The notes beneath the pieces are model-generated. The model did no database searches. It was not told where the DNA came from and saw nothing but the letters and a program-made list of their open reading frames with translations. This document shows, piece by piece, positions 6,787 through 13,782 of a stretch of 14,570 bases of DNA. This stretch comes from Rickettsiales bacterium (lineage in GTDB: Bacteria > Pseudomonadota > Alphaproteobacteria > Methylaequorales > Methylaequoraceae): NCBI GenBank assembly GCA_002715305.1, contig PAYV01000034.1, positions 1-14,570 of the forward strand, given 5' to 3'. Both the position numbers and the translations under genes were made by a program. The number at the start of each line of letters is the position of its first letter. Position 1 is the first letter of the stretch.

Positions 6787-6861
6787 TGGAGCGGGAAACG
6801 AGATTCGAACTCGCGACCCTCACGTTGGCAACGTGATGCTCTACCACTGAGCTATTCCCGC
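6787..6861 (-). tRNA. tRNA-Gly (anticodon GCC)
   Basis: Read on the minus strand from 6861, it folds as a complete cloverleaf. The 7-bp acceptor stem is GCGGGAA/TTCCCGC, the D stem GCTC/GAGC and the anticodon stem TCACG/CGTGA with loop TTGCCAA (anticodon GCC). The T arm is GCGAG-TTCGAAT-CTCGT, followed by discriminator T and an encoded CCA (6789-6787). The anticodon reads GGC and GGU glycine codons. Confidence 0.97.
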
Positions 6862-6877
6862 GAAAGAATAATATGTT

Positions 6878-6905
6878 AATATACTTAATAAATGATTTAA
6901 TTCAA
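6878..6905 (-). promoter_or_regulatory. Probable sigma-70-type promoter for tRNA-Gly
   Basis: On the minus strand, TTGAAT (6905-6900) and TATATT (6883-6878) are 16 bases apart, and the -10 box ends 16 bases upstream of the tRNA 5' end. Position and spacing fit a tRNA promoter, which may also drive the downstream cyclic-nucleotide-domain gene. Confidence 0.4.
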
Positions 6906-6946
6906 TATCAAAGCATTTTTTGTAAATATTAAAAAAATTTCTTTTA

Positions 6947-6974
6947 ATTAGTTTATGGAAAGACCATAATTAAT
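6947..6974 (+). promoter_or_regulatory. Hairpin in the leader of the Lon-domain gene
   Basis: TTATGG (6953-6958), loop AAAGA, CCATAA (6964-6969) form a 6-bp stem. Across a 2x1 internal loop it extends by 4 more pairs (6947-6950 with 6971-6974). It includes the only Shine-Dalgarno-like run before the gene (GGAAAG, 6957-6962), 14 bases from the ATG. It could modulate translation, or be chance in AT-rich sequence. Confidence 0.25.
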
Positions 6975-6976
6975 AG

Positions 6977-7651
6977 ATGGTTTATAGTTTTGACAAAAAT
7001 GTTTCGGATTTACCAAAATCATTACCCATATTTCCTCTGAGTAATGTTTTGTTACTTCCAAGATCCAAACTTCCTCTTAATTTATTTGAAAATAGATATT
7101 TGCATATGTTCGACTATGCCTTAGCAAACGGAAGAGCTATCGGCATGGTTCAACCTAAAATTTTAAAAACTTCTAAAGATTCAGAGAAAAACCCTCCTAT
7201 ATACGATATTGGATGCGCTGGCTTCATTACTGCCTTTACAGAAACAAATGATAATCGATATGAAATAATTCTTAAAGGAATTTGTAGATTTTTTGTAAAA
7301 AATGAACTTTCTTTATTGAATGGTTTTAGAAGAGCTAATGTTGAGTGGGAGAGCTATAAAAATGACCTCTCACAGGTTAACTTCCAAAATTCTAATAATA
7401 GATTATCCTTTGAAGACATTTTAAAAAAATATTTACAAAAAAAATCTATTAATGCTGATTGGGAAGCCATTGAAGCATCGAGTGATGAGGAATTAATTAA
7501 CTCAATATCTATGGGATGCCCATTTGATATTAATGAAAAGCAAGCGTTATTAGAGGCAAAATCGTTGGAAGACAGAATGGATGTTTTAATGTCTCTTATG
7601 CAAATGAGTATGATTGAAAATAAATCAATTAGTACCGCTTCACTTTCATAA
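6977..7651 (+). CDS. Lon substrate-binding (LON N-terminal) domain protein
   Basis: The 224-residue protein consists of the PUA-like LON substrate-binding domain found at the N-terminus of Lon protease, without the ATPase or peptidase domains. LPIFPLSNVLLLPRSKLPLN (16-35) and LFENRYLHMFDYAL (36-49) are the hallmark N-terminal strands. GCAGFITAFTETNDNRYEII (79-98) and LKGICRFFV (99-107) continue the domain, and the C-terminal part is helical (INEKQALLEAKSLEDRMDVL region). Such proteins are widespread in proteobacteria and are thought to bind or present proteins, but the role is not established. It is followed after 3 bases by the UPF0434-like gene, then directly by the DUF971 gene, and these three form an operon. 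Confidence 0.9.
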   Translation: MVYSFDKNVSDLPKSLPIFPLSNVLLLPRSKLPLNLFENRYLHMFDYALANGRAIGMVQPKILKTSKDSEKNPPIYDIGCAGFITAFTETNDNRYEIILKGICRFFVKNELSLLNGFRRANVEWESYKNDLSQVNFQNSNNRLSFEDILKKYLQKKSINADWEAIEASSDEELINSISMGCPFDINEKQALLEAKSLEDRMDVLMSLMQMSMIENKSISTASLS

Positions 7652-7654
7652 ATT

Positions 7655-7810
7655 GTGAAAAAATTTGATCCTAGGCTTTTAGAATTAATAGTATGTCCCA
7701 GGACAGGTCAAAAACTTTTTTATAAAAAAAATAGAAATATTTTATCAACAATTGATAATAAAAATGTTTATAAGATTATAGATGGTGTCCCAATTCTTAA
7801 AAAAAATTAA
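7655..7810 (+). CDS. UPF0434/Trm112-like small protein
   Basis: This 51-residue gene is easily missed because of its length and its GTG start (7655-7657), only 3 bases after the upstream stop. The product reads FDPRLLELIVCPRTGQKLFY (residues 4-23) and ends KIIDGVPILKKN. This is the pattern of the UPF0434 (YcaR) / Trm112 family: LLEILVCP near the start and a (I/V)DGIPV(M/L) end. Trm112 proteins in other organisms act as small activating partners of methyltransferases; for bacterial UPF0434 members the role is unknown. Its TAA abuts the ATG of the DUF971 gene with no gap. Lon-domain plus UPF0434 adjacency is a familiar alphaproteobacterial order. Confidence 0.88.
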   Translation: MKKFDPRLLELIVCPRTGQKLFYKKNRNILSTIDNKNVYKIIDGVPILKKN

Positions 7811-8113
7811 ATGATTCCAAAAAATATAAAGTTAAGTCAGACAAAAAATAACCTTTTAATTTCTTATAATAACGGAAAGTACCTTATTATTAATGCTTCA
7901 TTTCTAAGAGCTTCTAGTCCTTCGGCAGAAAATAAATTACACGCAAAAAACCCTGATCCTGAAAAATATAAGAATATAAAGATTGATTATATTGAAAAGA
8001 TTGGAAATTATGCAATTAAACTAAAGTTTGATGATGGTCATGATACTGGAATCTATAGTTGGCAATATTTGCATGACTTGGGTATTAAATTTCAAAATTA
8101 TTCACACCCATAG
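7811..8113 (+). CDS. DUF971 (GBBH-like N-terminal domain) protein
   Basis: The 100-residue protein is a single DUF971 domain, related to the N-terminal region of gamma-butyrobetaine hydroxylase. IPKNIKLSQTKNNLLISYNNGK opens the domain. ASFLRASSPSAENK (29-42) is the conserved LR..SPSAE motif, and IEKIGNYAIKLKFDDGHDTG followed by IYSWQYLHDLG is the strongest signature. Family members often sit next to Mrp/ApbC iron-sulfur carriers, and a link to Fe-S or metal biology has been suggested, but none is visible here. It starts directly after the UPF0434-like stop, so it is translationally coupled. It overlaps the 3' end of the convergent monooxygenase gene by 29 bases. Confidence 0.93.
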   Translation: MIPKNIKLSQTKNNLLISYNNGKYLIINASFLRASSPSAENKLHAKNPDPEKYKNIKIDYIEKIGNYAIKLKFDDGHDTGIYSWQYLHDLGIKFQNYSHP

Positions 8114-9284
8114 CGTATAGCATACTGTGTTTTTTTAGGAATTTAGATTTGTTAAAAATATTTAGACCTAAATTTCTTATAAAACCAATTGCCTTGCTAT
8201 TTATAGAAAATAGTTTATTTAAATTATGTGTTGCTTGAATTAAAAGAAATTTATCTGCAATTCTCTTTGTTGAATAATTTTTTAAAACAAATTCATTTTC
8301 AAATTCTAATCCCAAATTCTTTGCCTCTGACAGTGAATCAGCAAGAACATCAGAATCTCTTACACCTAAATTAAAACCTTGACCAGCGATTGGATGAATG
8401 GCTTGACATGCATCACCAACAAGAACAATGTTATTATTGTAGAATTTATAGCATGAAAAAACATTAAGATTAAATTTGATAGGTTTAGATAAAAACTCAA
8501 TCTCACCAAAAAAATTCTTATATCTTTTTTTAAATTCCCCTAAGAACTGATTATGACTAAGTTTTAAAAGATTTCCATAGCTGTTCTCGACTGTCCAAAC
8601 TACAGATGATTTTTTATTTTTGTAAGATTTCATTGGAAGTAAAGCAAGAGGTCCTGAAGGAAAAAATCTTTCTAATGCTAATGCTTGATGTGGTTCTTTA
8701 TGTTTGATATTAAAAACATACGCCGTTTGATTATAATCGTGATAATAATGTTTTATTTCTGCATGAAATCTAGTTTTGGAAAATCTTCCATCTGCAGCTA
8801 GTAATAAATTACAGCTTAGAGTTTTACCTTTGGTTTTTAAAACAACCTTATTTCTATTAATTCTAGTTGGCAAGTCTAAATTTACAACATCAAAATTATT
8901 CTCAAAAATTACATTTGAATTTTTCTTTATTAATTTTTCTAAAACTCCTTTGAAAATATTATTGTCAACAATATATCCCATCGAATCATAGTTTTGTGTT
9001 TTTGGATCAAATTCTAATTTGTGATTTGAAAGGCCTTCTGAGACAATAATTTTCTGTATTTTTTGTGAATTTTTTTCTATATCATCCCATGCGCCAATTT
9101 TTCTTAGAACCAATGAACTTCCTTTAGATATAGCTGTGGTTCTGCCATCTAAGTCTTTTGCGCTTGATTTTTTTTTTTCTACTAAACAAACTTTAATACC
9201 TTCTTTAGCAAGTCTGAGTGCCAAAACCATTCCAATTAATCCGGCACCTAAAATAATTAAATTATGATGAATATTCTTTTTCAT
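8085..9284 (-). CDS. UbiH/UbiF/COQ6-family FAD-dependent ubiquinone biosynthesis monooxygenase
   Basis: This 399-residue flavoprotein hydroxylates the aromatic ring of ubiquinone precursors, using FAD, NAD(P)H and O2. LIILGAGLIGMVLALRLAKEG (9-29) is the Rossmann GxGxxG dinucleotide site, with the acidic strand end VEKK. DGRTTAIS (46-53) is the UbiH-group signature. ADGRFSKTR (164-172) is the DG motif that contacts FAD and NAD(P)H. VLVGDACQAIHPIAGQGFNLGVRD (287-310) is the GD motif and family block. Alphaproteobacteria use several related enzymes (UbiH, UbiF, UbiL, UbiM types), and I cannot tell from sequence alone which ring position this one modifies, so no symbol is given. It follows the GT-C gene on the same strand after 52 bases, and its tail overlaps the DUF971 gene by 29 bases. 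Confidence 0.93.
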   Translation of the reverse strand: MKKNIHHNLIILGAGLIGMVLALRLAKEGIKVCLVEKKKSSAKDLDGRTTAISKGSSLVLRKIGAWDDIEKNSQKIQKIIVSEGLSNHKLEFDPKTQNYDSMGYIVDNNIFKGVLEKLIKKNSNVIFENNFDVVNLDLPTRINRNKVVLKTKGKTLSCNLLLAADGRFSKTRFHAEIKHYYHDYNQTAYVFNIKHKEPHQALALERFFPSGPLALLPMKSYKNKKSSVVWTVENSYGNLLKLSHNQFLGEFKKRYKNFFGEIEFLSKPIKFNLNVFSCYKFYNNNIVLVGDACQAIHPIAGQGFNLGVRDSDVLADSLSEAKNLGLEFENEFVLKNYSTKRIADKFLLIQATHNLNKLFSINSKAIGFIRNLGLNIFNKSKFLKKHSMLYAMGVNNFEI

Positions 9285-9336
9285 TTTTTAAATTAATATT
9301 TAAGATTATATTATGGTTTTGTAAACTTTAATTGTT

Positions 9337-10626
9337 TTAAAAATTACTATTTTCTTTTTTAAAAAATACAAAATTTGTAATTAAAAATAAAATCATAACA
9401 ATTAAAGGAATTTCTGTTAAAAATTTGTACCTGTTTATTACTGGCTCAATCATAGAAATCACAAGAATGTTTGAAAGATGAGCCACAAAGAAAATAGAAA
9501 TTACCATACACTCTTTACTTCTTGAGTAAATCGAGAGAATTGAAATAAAAAATGTGAAAATAAGGAAAGCAAAACCTAAATATAAAGAATATAACCCATT
9601 AATAGAAAAGTTATAAAAATATCCAGTTAAAAACCTTTTTGGATCAATTGAAAGATTTAGGCGTATTAAATCAAATGATACTTTGACCAGGAATTCATTG
9701 GATTTTTCAACTAGTTTAAATTCACCTACCTTAAGATTTACAGTATCAACAAATTTCGCATAATTTTCAAAATAAATTTTTATCCAGTATTGTCTGCTAG
9801 TTTCTTGATTTTTATTGTAATTAAAATTTATTTTTTTTTTATCCAATTCTTGATAAAGACTAATCAAAAATTCAACTTTTTTTTCATCATCTAATTTATC
9901 AATATCTTTTTTAGAGGTCATAAAAACAGGCATTGCTATTAATTGAGACCCTAAATTGCTATCAACTTGAAACTTGCCATGATTTAAAAGGTGATAAATT
10001 TTATTTGAATTAAAAATTATCACTAAGCTTATAAGTGAAAACAGTGCAAGTAGAATACCTGGTTTTTCTTTTTTTGAGAAAATAAGAAAGATACTTACAA
10101 AAATCAATAAACCAAATACAAAAAGTAATTGTGGTTTAAAAAAACAAGACAAAATAAAAATTACAATTACTAACATCAAAGATTTTTTATTTGTTTTGTA
10201 TATTAAATCAATTAGCAAGCCCAAAATAATCAAGCAAAAAGAAAATGACACGCTCTCTGTAAGTATCGCATTAGAGAAATGAAAAGAAGGTAAAATCAAA
10301 GTAAAAAAACAAATCGTTAAACCAAAATAATTTATTTTAGTAAATTTAGATATTTTACTAATTAAGTAATAACTAGAATAAAACCAAAATAAGAATTGGA
10401 AAAAAATAACGGCTTTTAAATAAAACATTCCGAATAAAAGTTTGTTTAAGAAAATAAAAAAAGGGTAACCTGGACTTCTCGCTGGTGACATCACTATGTA
10501 TGATTGGCTGTCAGGATAAAATCTAGGTTCAATAAAAATAGATAAAAAAAGTGAAATTATTATAAAGAAAAATAATGTAATTCGAAAATTTATTGTTTCA
10601 AAGTTGATTGTTTTTGATGGATTCAA
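9337..10626 (-). CDS. GT-C-like polytopic membrane protein, putative glycosyltransferase
   Basis: The 429-residue protein has about ten hydrophobic segments. The first (about 16-32) is followed by a short periplasmic loop with FYPDSQSYIVMSPARSPGYP (36-55). An acidic residue soon after the first membrane helix, plus the R.PGYP pattern, resembles GT-C enzymes that transfer sugars from polyprenyl-phosphate donors (ArnT/PMT-like). A Thr-Glu pair (123-124, AILTESVSF) and a C-terminal EPVINRYKF (394-402) also fit. A soluble loop of about 210-330 is Lys-rich. The start is TTG (10626-10624): no ATG or GTG is available nearby, and AAGGG lies 8 bases upstream. It sits 66 bases after a methyltransferase gene, suggesting a shared role in lipid-linked sugar or envelope modification. 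Substrate unknown. Confidence 0.72.
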   Translation of the reverse strand: MNPSKTINFETINFRITLFFFIIISLFLSIFIEPRFYPDSQSYIVMSPARSPGYPFFIFLNKLLFGMFYLKAVIFFQFLFWFYSSYYLISKISKFTKINYFGLTICFFTLILPSFHFSNAILTESVSFSFCLIILGLLIDLIYKTNKKSLMLVIVIFILSCFFKPQLLFVFGLLIFVSIFLIFSKKEKPGILLALFSLISLVIIFNSNKIYHLLNHGKFQVDSNLGSQLIAMPVFMTSKKDIDKLDDEKKVEFLISLYQELDKKKINFNYNKNQETSRQYWIKIYFENYAKFVDTVNLKVGEFKLVEKSNEFLVKVSFDLIRLNLSIDPKRFLTGYFYNFSINGLYSLYLGFAFLIFTFFISILSIYSRSKECMVISIFFVAHLSNILVISMIEPVINRYKFLTEIPLIVMILFLITNFVFFKKENSNF

Positions 10627-10628
10627 AT

Positions 10629-10689
10629 GCTTTACCCTTAATTCACAGCCGTTAGTTAATTTACTATAAAAATTAATGCTGTATAAAGC
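10629..10689 (-). promoter_or_regulatory. Nested intercistronic hairpin with the GT-C ribosome-binding site in a bulge
   Basis: In the minus-strand transcript three stems stack: GCTTTA (10689-10684) with TAAAGC (10634-10629), ACAGC (10682-10678) with GCTGT (10649-10645), and TTAATTT (10676-10670) with AAATTAA (10662-10656) around a 7-base loop. The 5' side has only single-base bulges. The 3' side has bulges of 10 and 6 bases, and the 10-base bulge carries AAGGG, the Shine-Dalgarno sequence of the downstream TTG-started gene. Confidence 0.4.
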
Positions 10690-10692
10690 GTT

Positions 10693-11445
10693 TTATTTTT
10701 TAATCCAAATTGAAATATGAAACGCTGACATATATCTATTATTTAGTTTTTGCAGTATTGAGTCAAAGTAAGTGAGTGGTTTGTACAATATAAACTTTAA
10801 CCATTTGGGTGTTCTTAAAATCATAGAATTATAAATAATAAAAAACCCAATATTTCCTCCATATTGGACAGATAATCTCTGAAAATTGTTATTTTTGCAA
10901 AGTGAAGATATTTCTTCAATACTTAATGCTCTTTCATTTTCATGATCAAATTTATCACTAAGCCTATACCAAATATTTCTTATTGAGTTTAAAAATGCTG
11001 AATTAGGTTCAATTAAAATTAGATAACCATTTTTTTTAAGAAACTTGTTACAATTCATTATTGCTAAATTTAACTCTTTTGTCATATGATGAAGAGAGCC
11101 AAAGAAGAGGAGGCATTCATATTTTCTATGAATATTCAATTTTTTATTTGTAAAATCTCCAATGAAAGCCCTAAAATTTCTAGATGATTGTTTGTTGAAC
11201 AATGCAACAGCTTTTTTGGATATATCAAAACCATGATAAATATTTATTTGTTTAGACAACTTTAAAATTTCTTTTAAATTTTCTGCTCCTCCACATCCAA
11301 CCTCCATTATCGAATTACATTTATTTAAAGTACTTATAATCTTTTTAAAGATTAACTCTGTTCTATAAAACTTACTGTAAGAATCAAAATAGTGATATTG
11401 ATACTCGTCATGAATTTTTTGATAATGATTTGCCTGTTTGTGCAT
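10693..11445 (-). CDS. Class I SAM-dependent methyltransferase
   Basis: The 250-residue protein has a canonical class I methyltransferase core: IMEVGCGGAEN (46-56) as motif I, GFDIS (72-76) as motif II, FIGDF (94-98), then FFGSLHHM (114-121) and LKKNGYLILIEPN (136-148). The N-terminal HYQKIHDEYQYHYFDSYSKF (7-26) leading to a YR pair resembles methyltransferases found in cell-surface polysaccharide or lipid-linked sugar loci. The region after about residue 205 (ILRTPKWLKFILYKPLTYFDSI) is amphipathic or hydrophobic and could touch the membrane. The gene starts the minus-strand unit methyltransferase > GT-C > UbiH-like and diverges from ftsK over 153 bases. A role in O-methylating an envelope glycan or lipid is my inference; a ubiquinone role, given the UbiH neighbour, is a weaker alternative. 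Confidence 0.82.
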   Translation of the reverse strand: MHKQANHYQKIHDEYQYHYFDSYSKFYRTELIFKKIISTLNKCNSIMEVGCGGAENLKEILKLSKQINIYHGFDISKKAVALFNKQSSRNFRAFIGDFTNKKLNIHRKYECLLFFGSLHHMTKELNLAIMNCNKFLKKNGYLILIEPNSAFLNSIRNIWYRLSDKFDHENERALSIEEISSLCKNNNFQRLSVQYGGNIGFFIIYNSMILRTPKWLKFILYKPLTYFDSILQKLNNRYMSAFHISIWIKK

Positions 11446-11557
11446 AAAATTTCAATTATCTAAAAGTAAAGCAGAACATAGAGTAATAATTTTTTATTAA
11501 TCTATTTACAAGCTAAATTTAAATTTTATTTTTAAAGCTTCTTTTTTAAATTTAAAC

Positions 11558-11586
11558 TTATCTCCTAAGCATTTGTAATTTATAAT
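11558..11586 (+). promoter_or_regulatory. Possible promoter for ftsK
   Basis: A perfect TATAAT lies at 11581-11586, 12 bases before the ftsK ATG, with a poor -35 candidate TTATCT (11558-11563) 17 bases upstream. If used, the mRNA leader would be only about five bases, which agrees with the absence of a Shine-Dalgarno sequence before ftsK. Confidence 0.3.
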
Positions 11587-11598
11587 AGTATTTTTTAA

Positions 11599-13782
11599 AT
11601 GTTAAATAAATTCAAAGAGAACATATACAATTTATTTTATTTCCTGCTTTTTATACTGCCGGGTATTTTTCTTTTTGGTTCTTTATCTACTTATGATAAG
11701 AATGATCAAACAATATTTAAATTTAGCTCATTATCTGTTGATATAAATAATGTTATGGGATTGTTTGGGTCCTATGTTTCTGGTCCAATGATTCAATCCT
11801 TAGGAACAGTTTCATATCTTATTCCTATGGCTTTTATAATTTGGGCATTTAGATCAATTTTTAACTACAGGTTAACATGGTTTGCTTTTAGTTCACTTCC
11901 TTTATCAGTAGTATTCTTATGTATTTCATTTGAGCACTATCTATCAGATTATTCTTTCTTAAGCGGTGGAATCCTCGGAAAAGGTATTAAAGCATATTTA
12001 ACGAATTTTTTAATTGAATTTGAGAATAGCAATTTATTTTTTTTTGCTGCCCCTATATTTTCATTAATTTTTTTACTGTTTACTTTAAATATAAAGTATC
12101 TAGAGATCGAATTTTTCACTAAAAAAATTTTGAATTTAATAGTAAATTTTTTTATTTTTATTTCTTACGTATTAAGATTTTCAAAAAACTTAAATTTAAT
12201 TAAACTAGATAAAAAAAAGACAATCAGAAAATTTAAGACATCTAGAGATAGGACAAAAAAAAGCTCATTAATTAAAAACAATCCTGATTATGATTTCCCT
12301 TCAATTGAACTTTTGGAATTACCTGAAAAGATTGAAGGAATTGATATAGAAAATAAAAAAAATGCCGAGATTAACACCAACCTTTTAGCAAACGTACTCA
12401 ATGATTTTAAAATAAGTGGTGAAATTACTGATGTTAAACAAGGTCCTATTGTAACTTTGTTTGAATTAACTCCTGCTCCAGGAACCCTTTCATCAAGTGT
12501 AATTAGATTGGCTGAAGATATTGCAAGATCAATGAGTGCAATTTCTACGAGAATATCAACTATAGTTGGACGAGATGCTTTAGGTATTGAAATCCCAAAT
12601 AAACACAGGGAAACAGTTTATCTTAGAGAAATCCTAGATAGCAAATTCTTTAGAGAAACAAACAATAAACTTCCTTTAGCATTAGGAAAAGACATTTTTG
12701 GTAAACCTGTAATTGTTGACTTGGCAAAAATGCCTCATTTGCTTGTTGCAGGTACAACTGGTTCCGGAAAGTCTGTTGGAATTAACGCGATGTTATTATC
12801 TTTACTTTATGTTCTTCCTCCAGATGAATGTAAATTAATACTAATTGACCCAAAAATGCTTGAGCTGTCTGTTTATAAAGATATACCGCATTTATTAACC
12901 GAAGTAGTGACAGACCCACAAAAAGCTGTGTCTGCCCTCAAGTGGACTGTAAAAGAAATGGAATCGAGATATAAAATGATGCAGCATTTAGGTGTAAGAG
13001 AAGTTGAAGCTTTTAATGAAAAGGTAAAGAAGTTAATTGACTCTGGGGAAGTGATTTTTAAAGAAATCCAAGTTGGGTATGATCCAGAGACTGGAAAACC
13101 GATAATGGAGAAAAAAGCTCTTGATCTTGAGACATTCCCAAAAATTATTGTAGTGGTAGATGAACTGGCTGATCTAATGATAACATCCGGTAAAGAGATA
13201 GAGGGAGCCATACAGAGACTATCTCAAATGGCCAGAGCAGCTGGAATACATTTAATAGTAGCTACTCAAAGACCTTCGGTTGATGTTATTACAGGTACGA
13301 TCAAATCAAATTTTCCAACAAGGATAAGCTACAAAGTTGTAAATAAAATAAATAGTCGAACAATTCTTGAAAAAGAAGGGGCTGAACAACTCTTAGGGCA
13401 GGGTGACCTTTTAATTACAATGTTTGGAGAGGAAAGGTTAATCAGAGTTCATGGACCATTTGTTAAAACGGAGGAAGTTCAGTCCGTGGTAAATCATTTA
13501 AAGAAACAAGGAGAACCAGAATACTTAAATTCAGTAACCATTGAAGAAGAGGATTCTCAAAATATATCACTTGGTTTAAATGAAGGTGGGGATGAACTTT
13601 ATAATCAAGCTGTAGCTATAGTTTGCAGAGAAAAAAAAGCCTCTACAAGTTTTATTCAAAGGCATCTTCAAATTGGTTATAATAGAGCTGCAAGAATAAT
13701 TGAAAGAATGGAATCAGAAGGAATAGTTAGCCCTGCGAATCATGTTGGAAGAAGAGAGGTATTAGTTGGAAAAGATAACTAA
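11599..13782 (+). CDS. ftsK: DNA translocase FtsK
   Basis: FtsK anchors at the division septum and pumps chromosomal DNA towards dif, coordinating dimer resolution with cell division. The 727 residues are in the compact range for FtsK. The N-terminal domain has about four membrane segments (about 10-30, 65-85, 92-112, 145-165), then a short Lys/Asn-rich linker (about 195-255) instead of the long E. coli linker. The alpha/beta motor spans about 255-635, with Walker A GTTGSGKS (385-392), LILIDPKMLELSVY (413-426), Walker B KIIVVVDELADLM (515-527) and ATQRPSVDVITG (555-566). The C-terminal gamma winged helix spans about 665-727 (FIQRHLQIGYNRAARIIERM), the part that reads polar DNA signals and activates XerD. 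Its last 17 bases overlap the BON lipoprotein gene. Confidence 0.97.
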   Translation: MLNKFKENIYNLFYFLLFILPGIFLFGSLSTYDKNDQTIFKFSSLSVDINNVMGLFGSYVSGPMIQSLGTVSYLIPMAFIIWAFRSIFNYRLTWFAFSSLPLSVVFLCISFEHYLSDYSFLSGGILGKGIKAYLTNFLIEFENSNLFFFAAPIFSLIFLLFTLNIKYLEIEFFTKKILNLIVNFFIFISYVLRFSKNLNLIKLDKKKTIRKFKTSRDRTKKSSLIKNNPDYDFPSIELLELPEKIEGIDIENKKNAEINTNLLANVLNDFKISGEITDVKQGPIVTLFELTPAPGTLSSSVIRLAEDIARSMSAISTRISTIVGRDALGIEIPNKHRETVYLREILDSKFFRETNNKLPLALGKDIFGKPVIVDLAKMPHLLVAGTTGSGKSVGINAMLLSLLYVLPPDECKLILIDPKMLELSVYKDIPHLLTEVVTDPQKAVSALKWTVKEMESRYKMMQHLGVREVEAFNEKVKKLIDSGEVIFKEIQVGYDPETGKPIMEKKALDLETFPKIIVVVDELADLMITSGKEIEGAIQRLSQMARAAGIHLIVATQRPSVDVITGTIKSNFPTRISYKVVNKINSRTILEKEGAEQLLGQGDLLITMFGEERLIRVHGPFVKTEEVQSVVNHLKKQGEPEYLNSVTIEEEDSQNISLGLNEGGDELYNQAVAIVCREKKASTSFIQRHLQIGYNRAARIIERMESEGIVSPANHVGRREVLVGKDN

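Noticed and set aside
11515..11556. Palindromes AAATTTAAATTT and TTTAAATTTAAA upstream of ftsK
   Set aside because: Self-complementary A/T hexamers are expected often in DNA this AT-rich; no GC-containing core, so not called as an operator.
12873..13211. 112-residue antisense open frame inside ftsK
   Set aside because: It lies wholly opposite the conserved motor domain, has a Ser/Thr/Ile-rich shadow composition, and shows no domain or ribosome-binding site.
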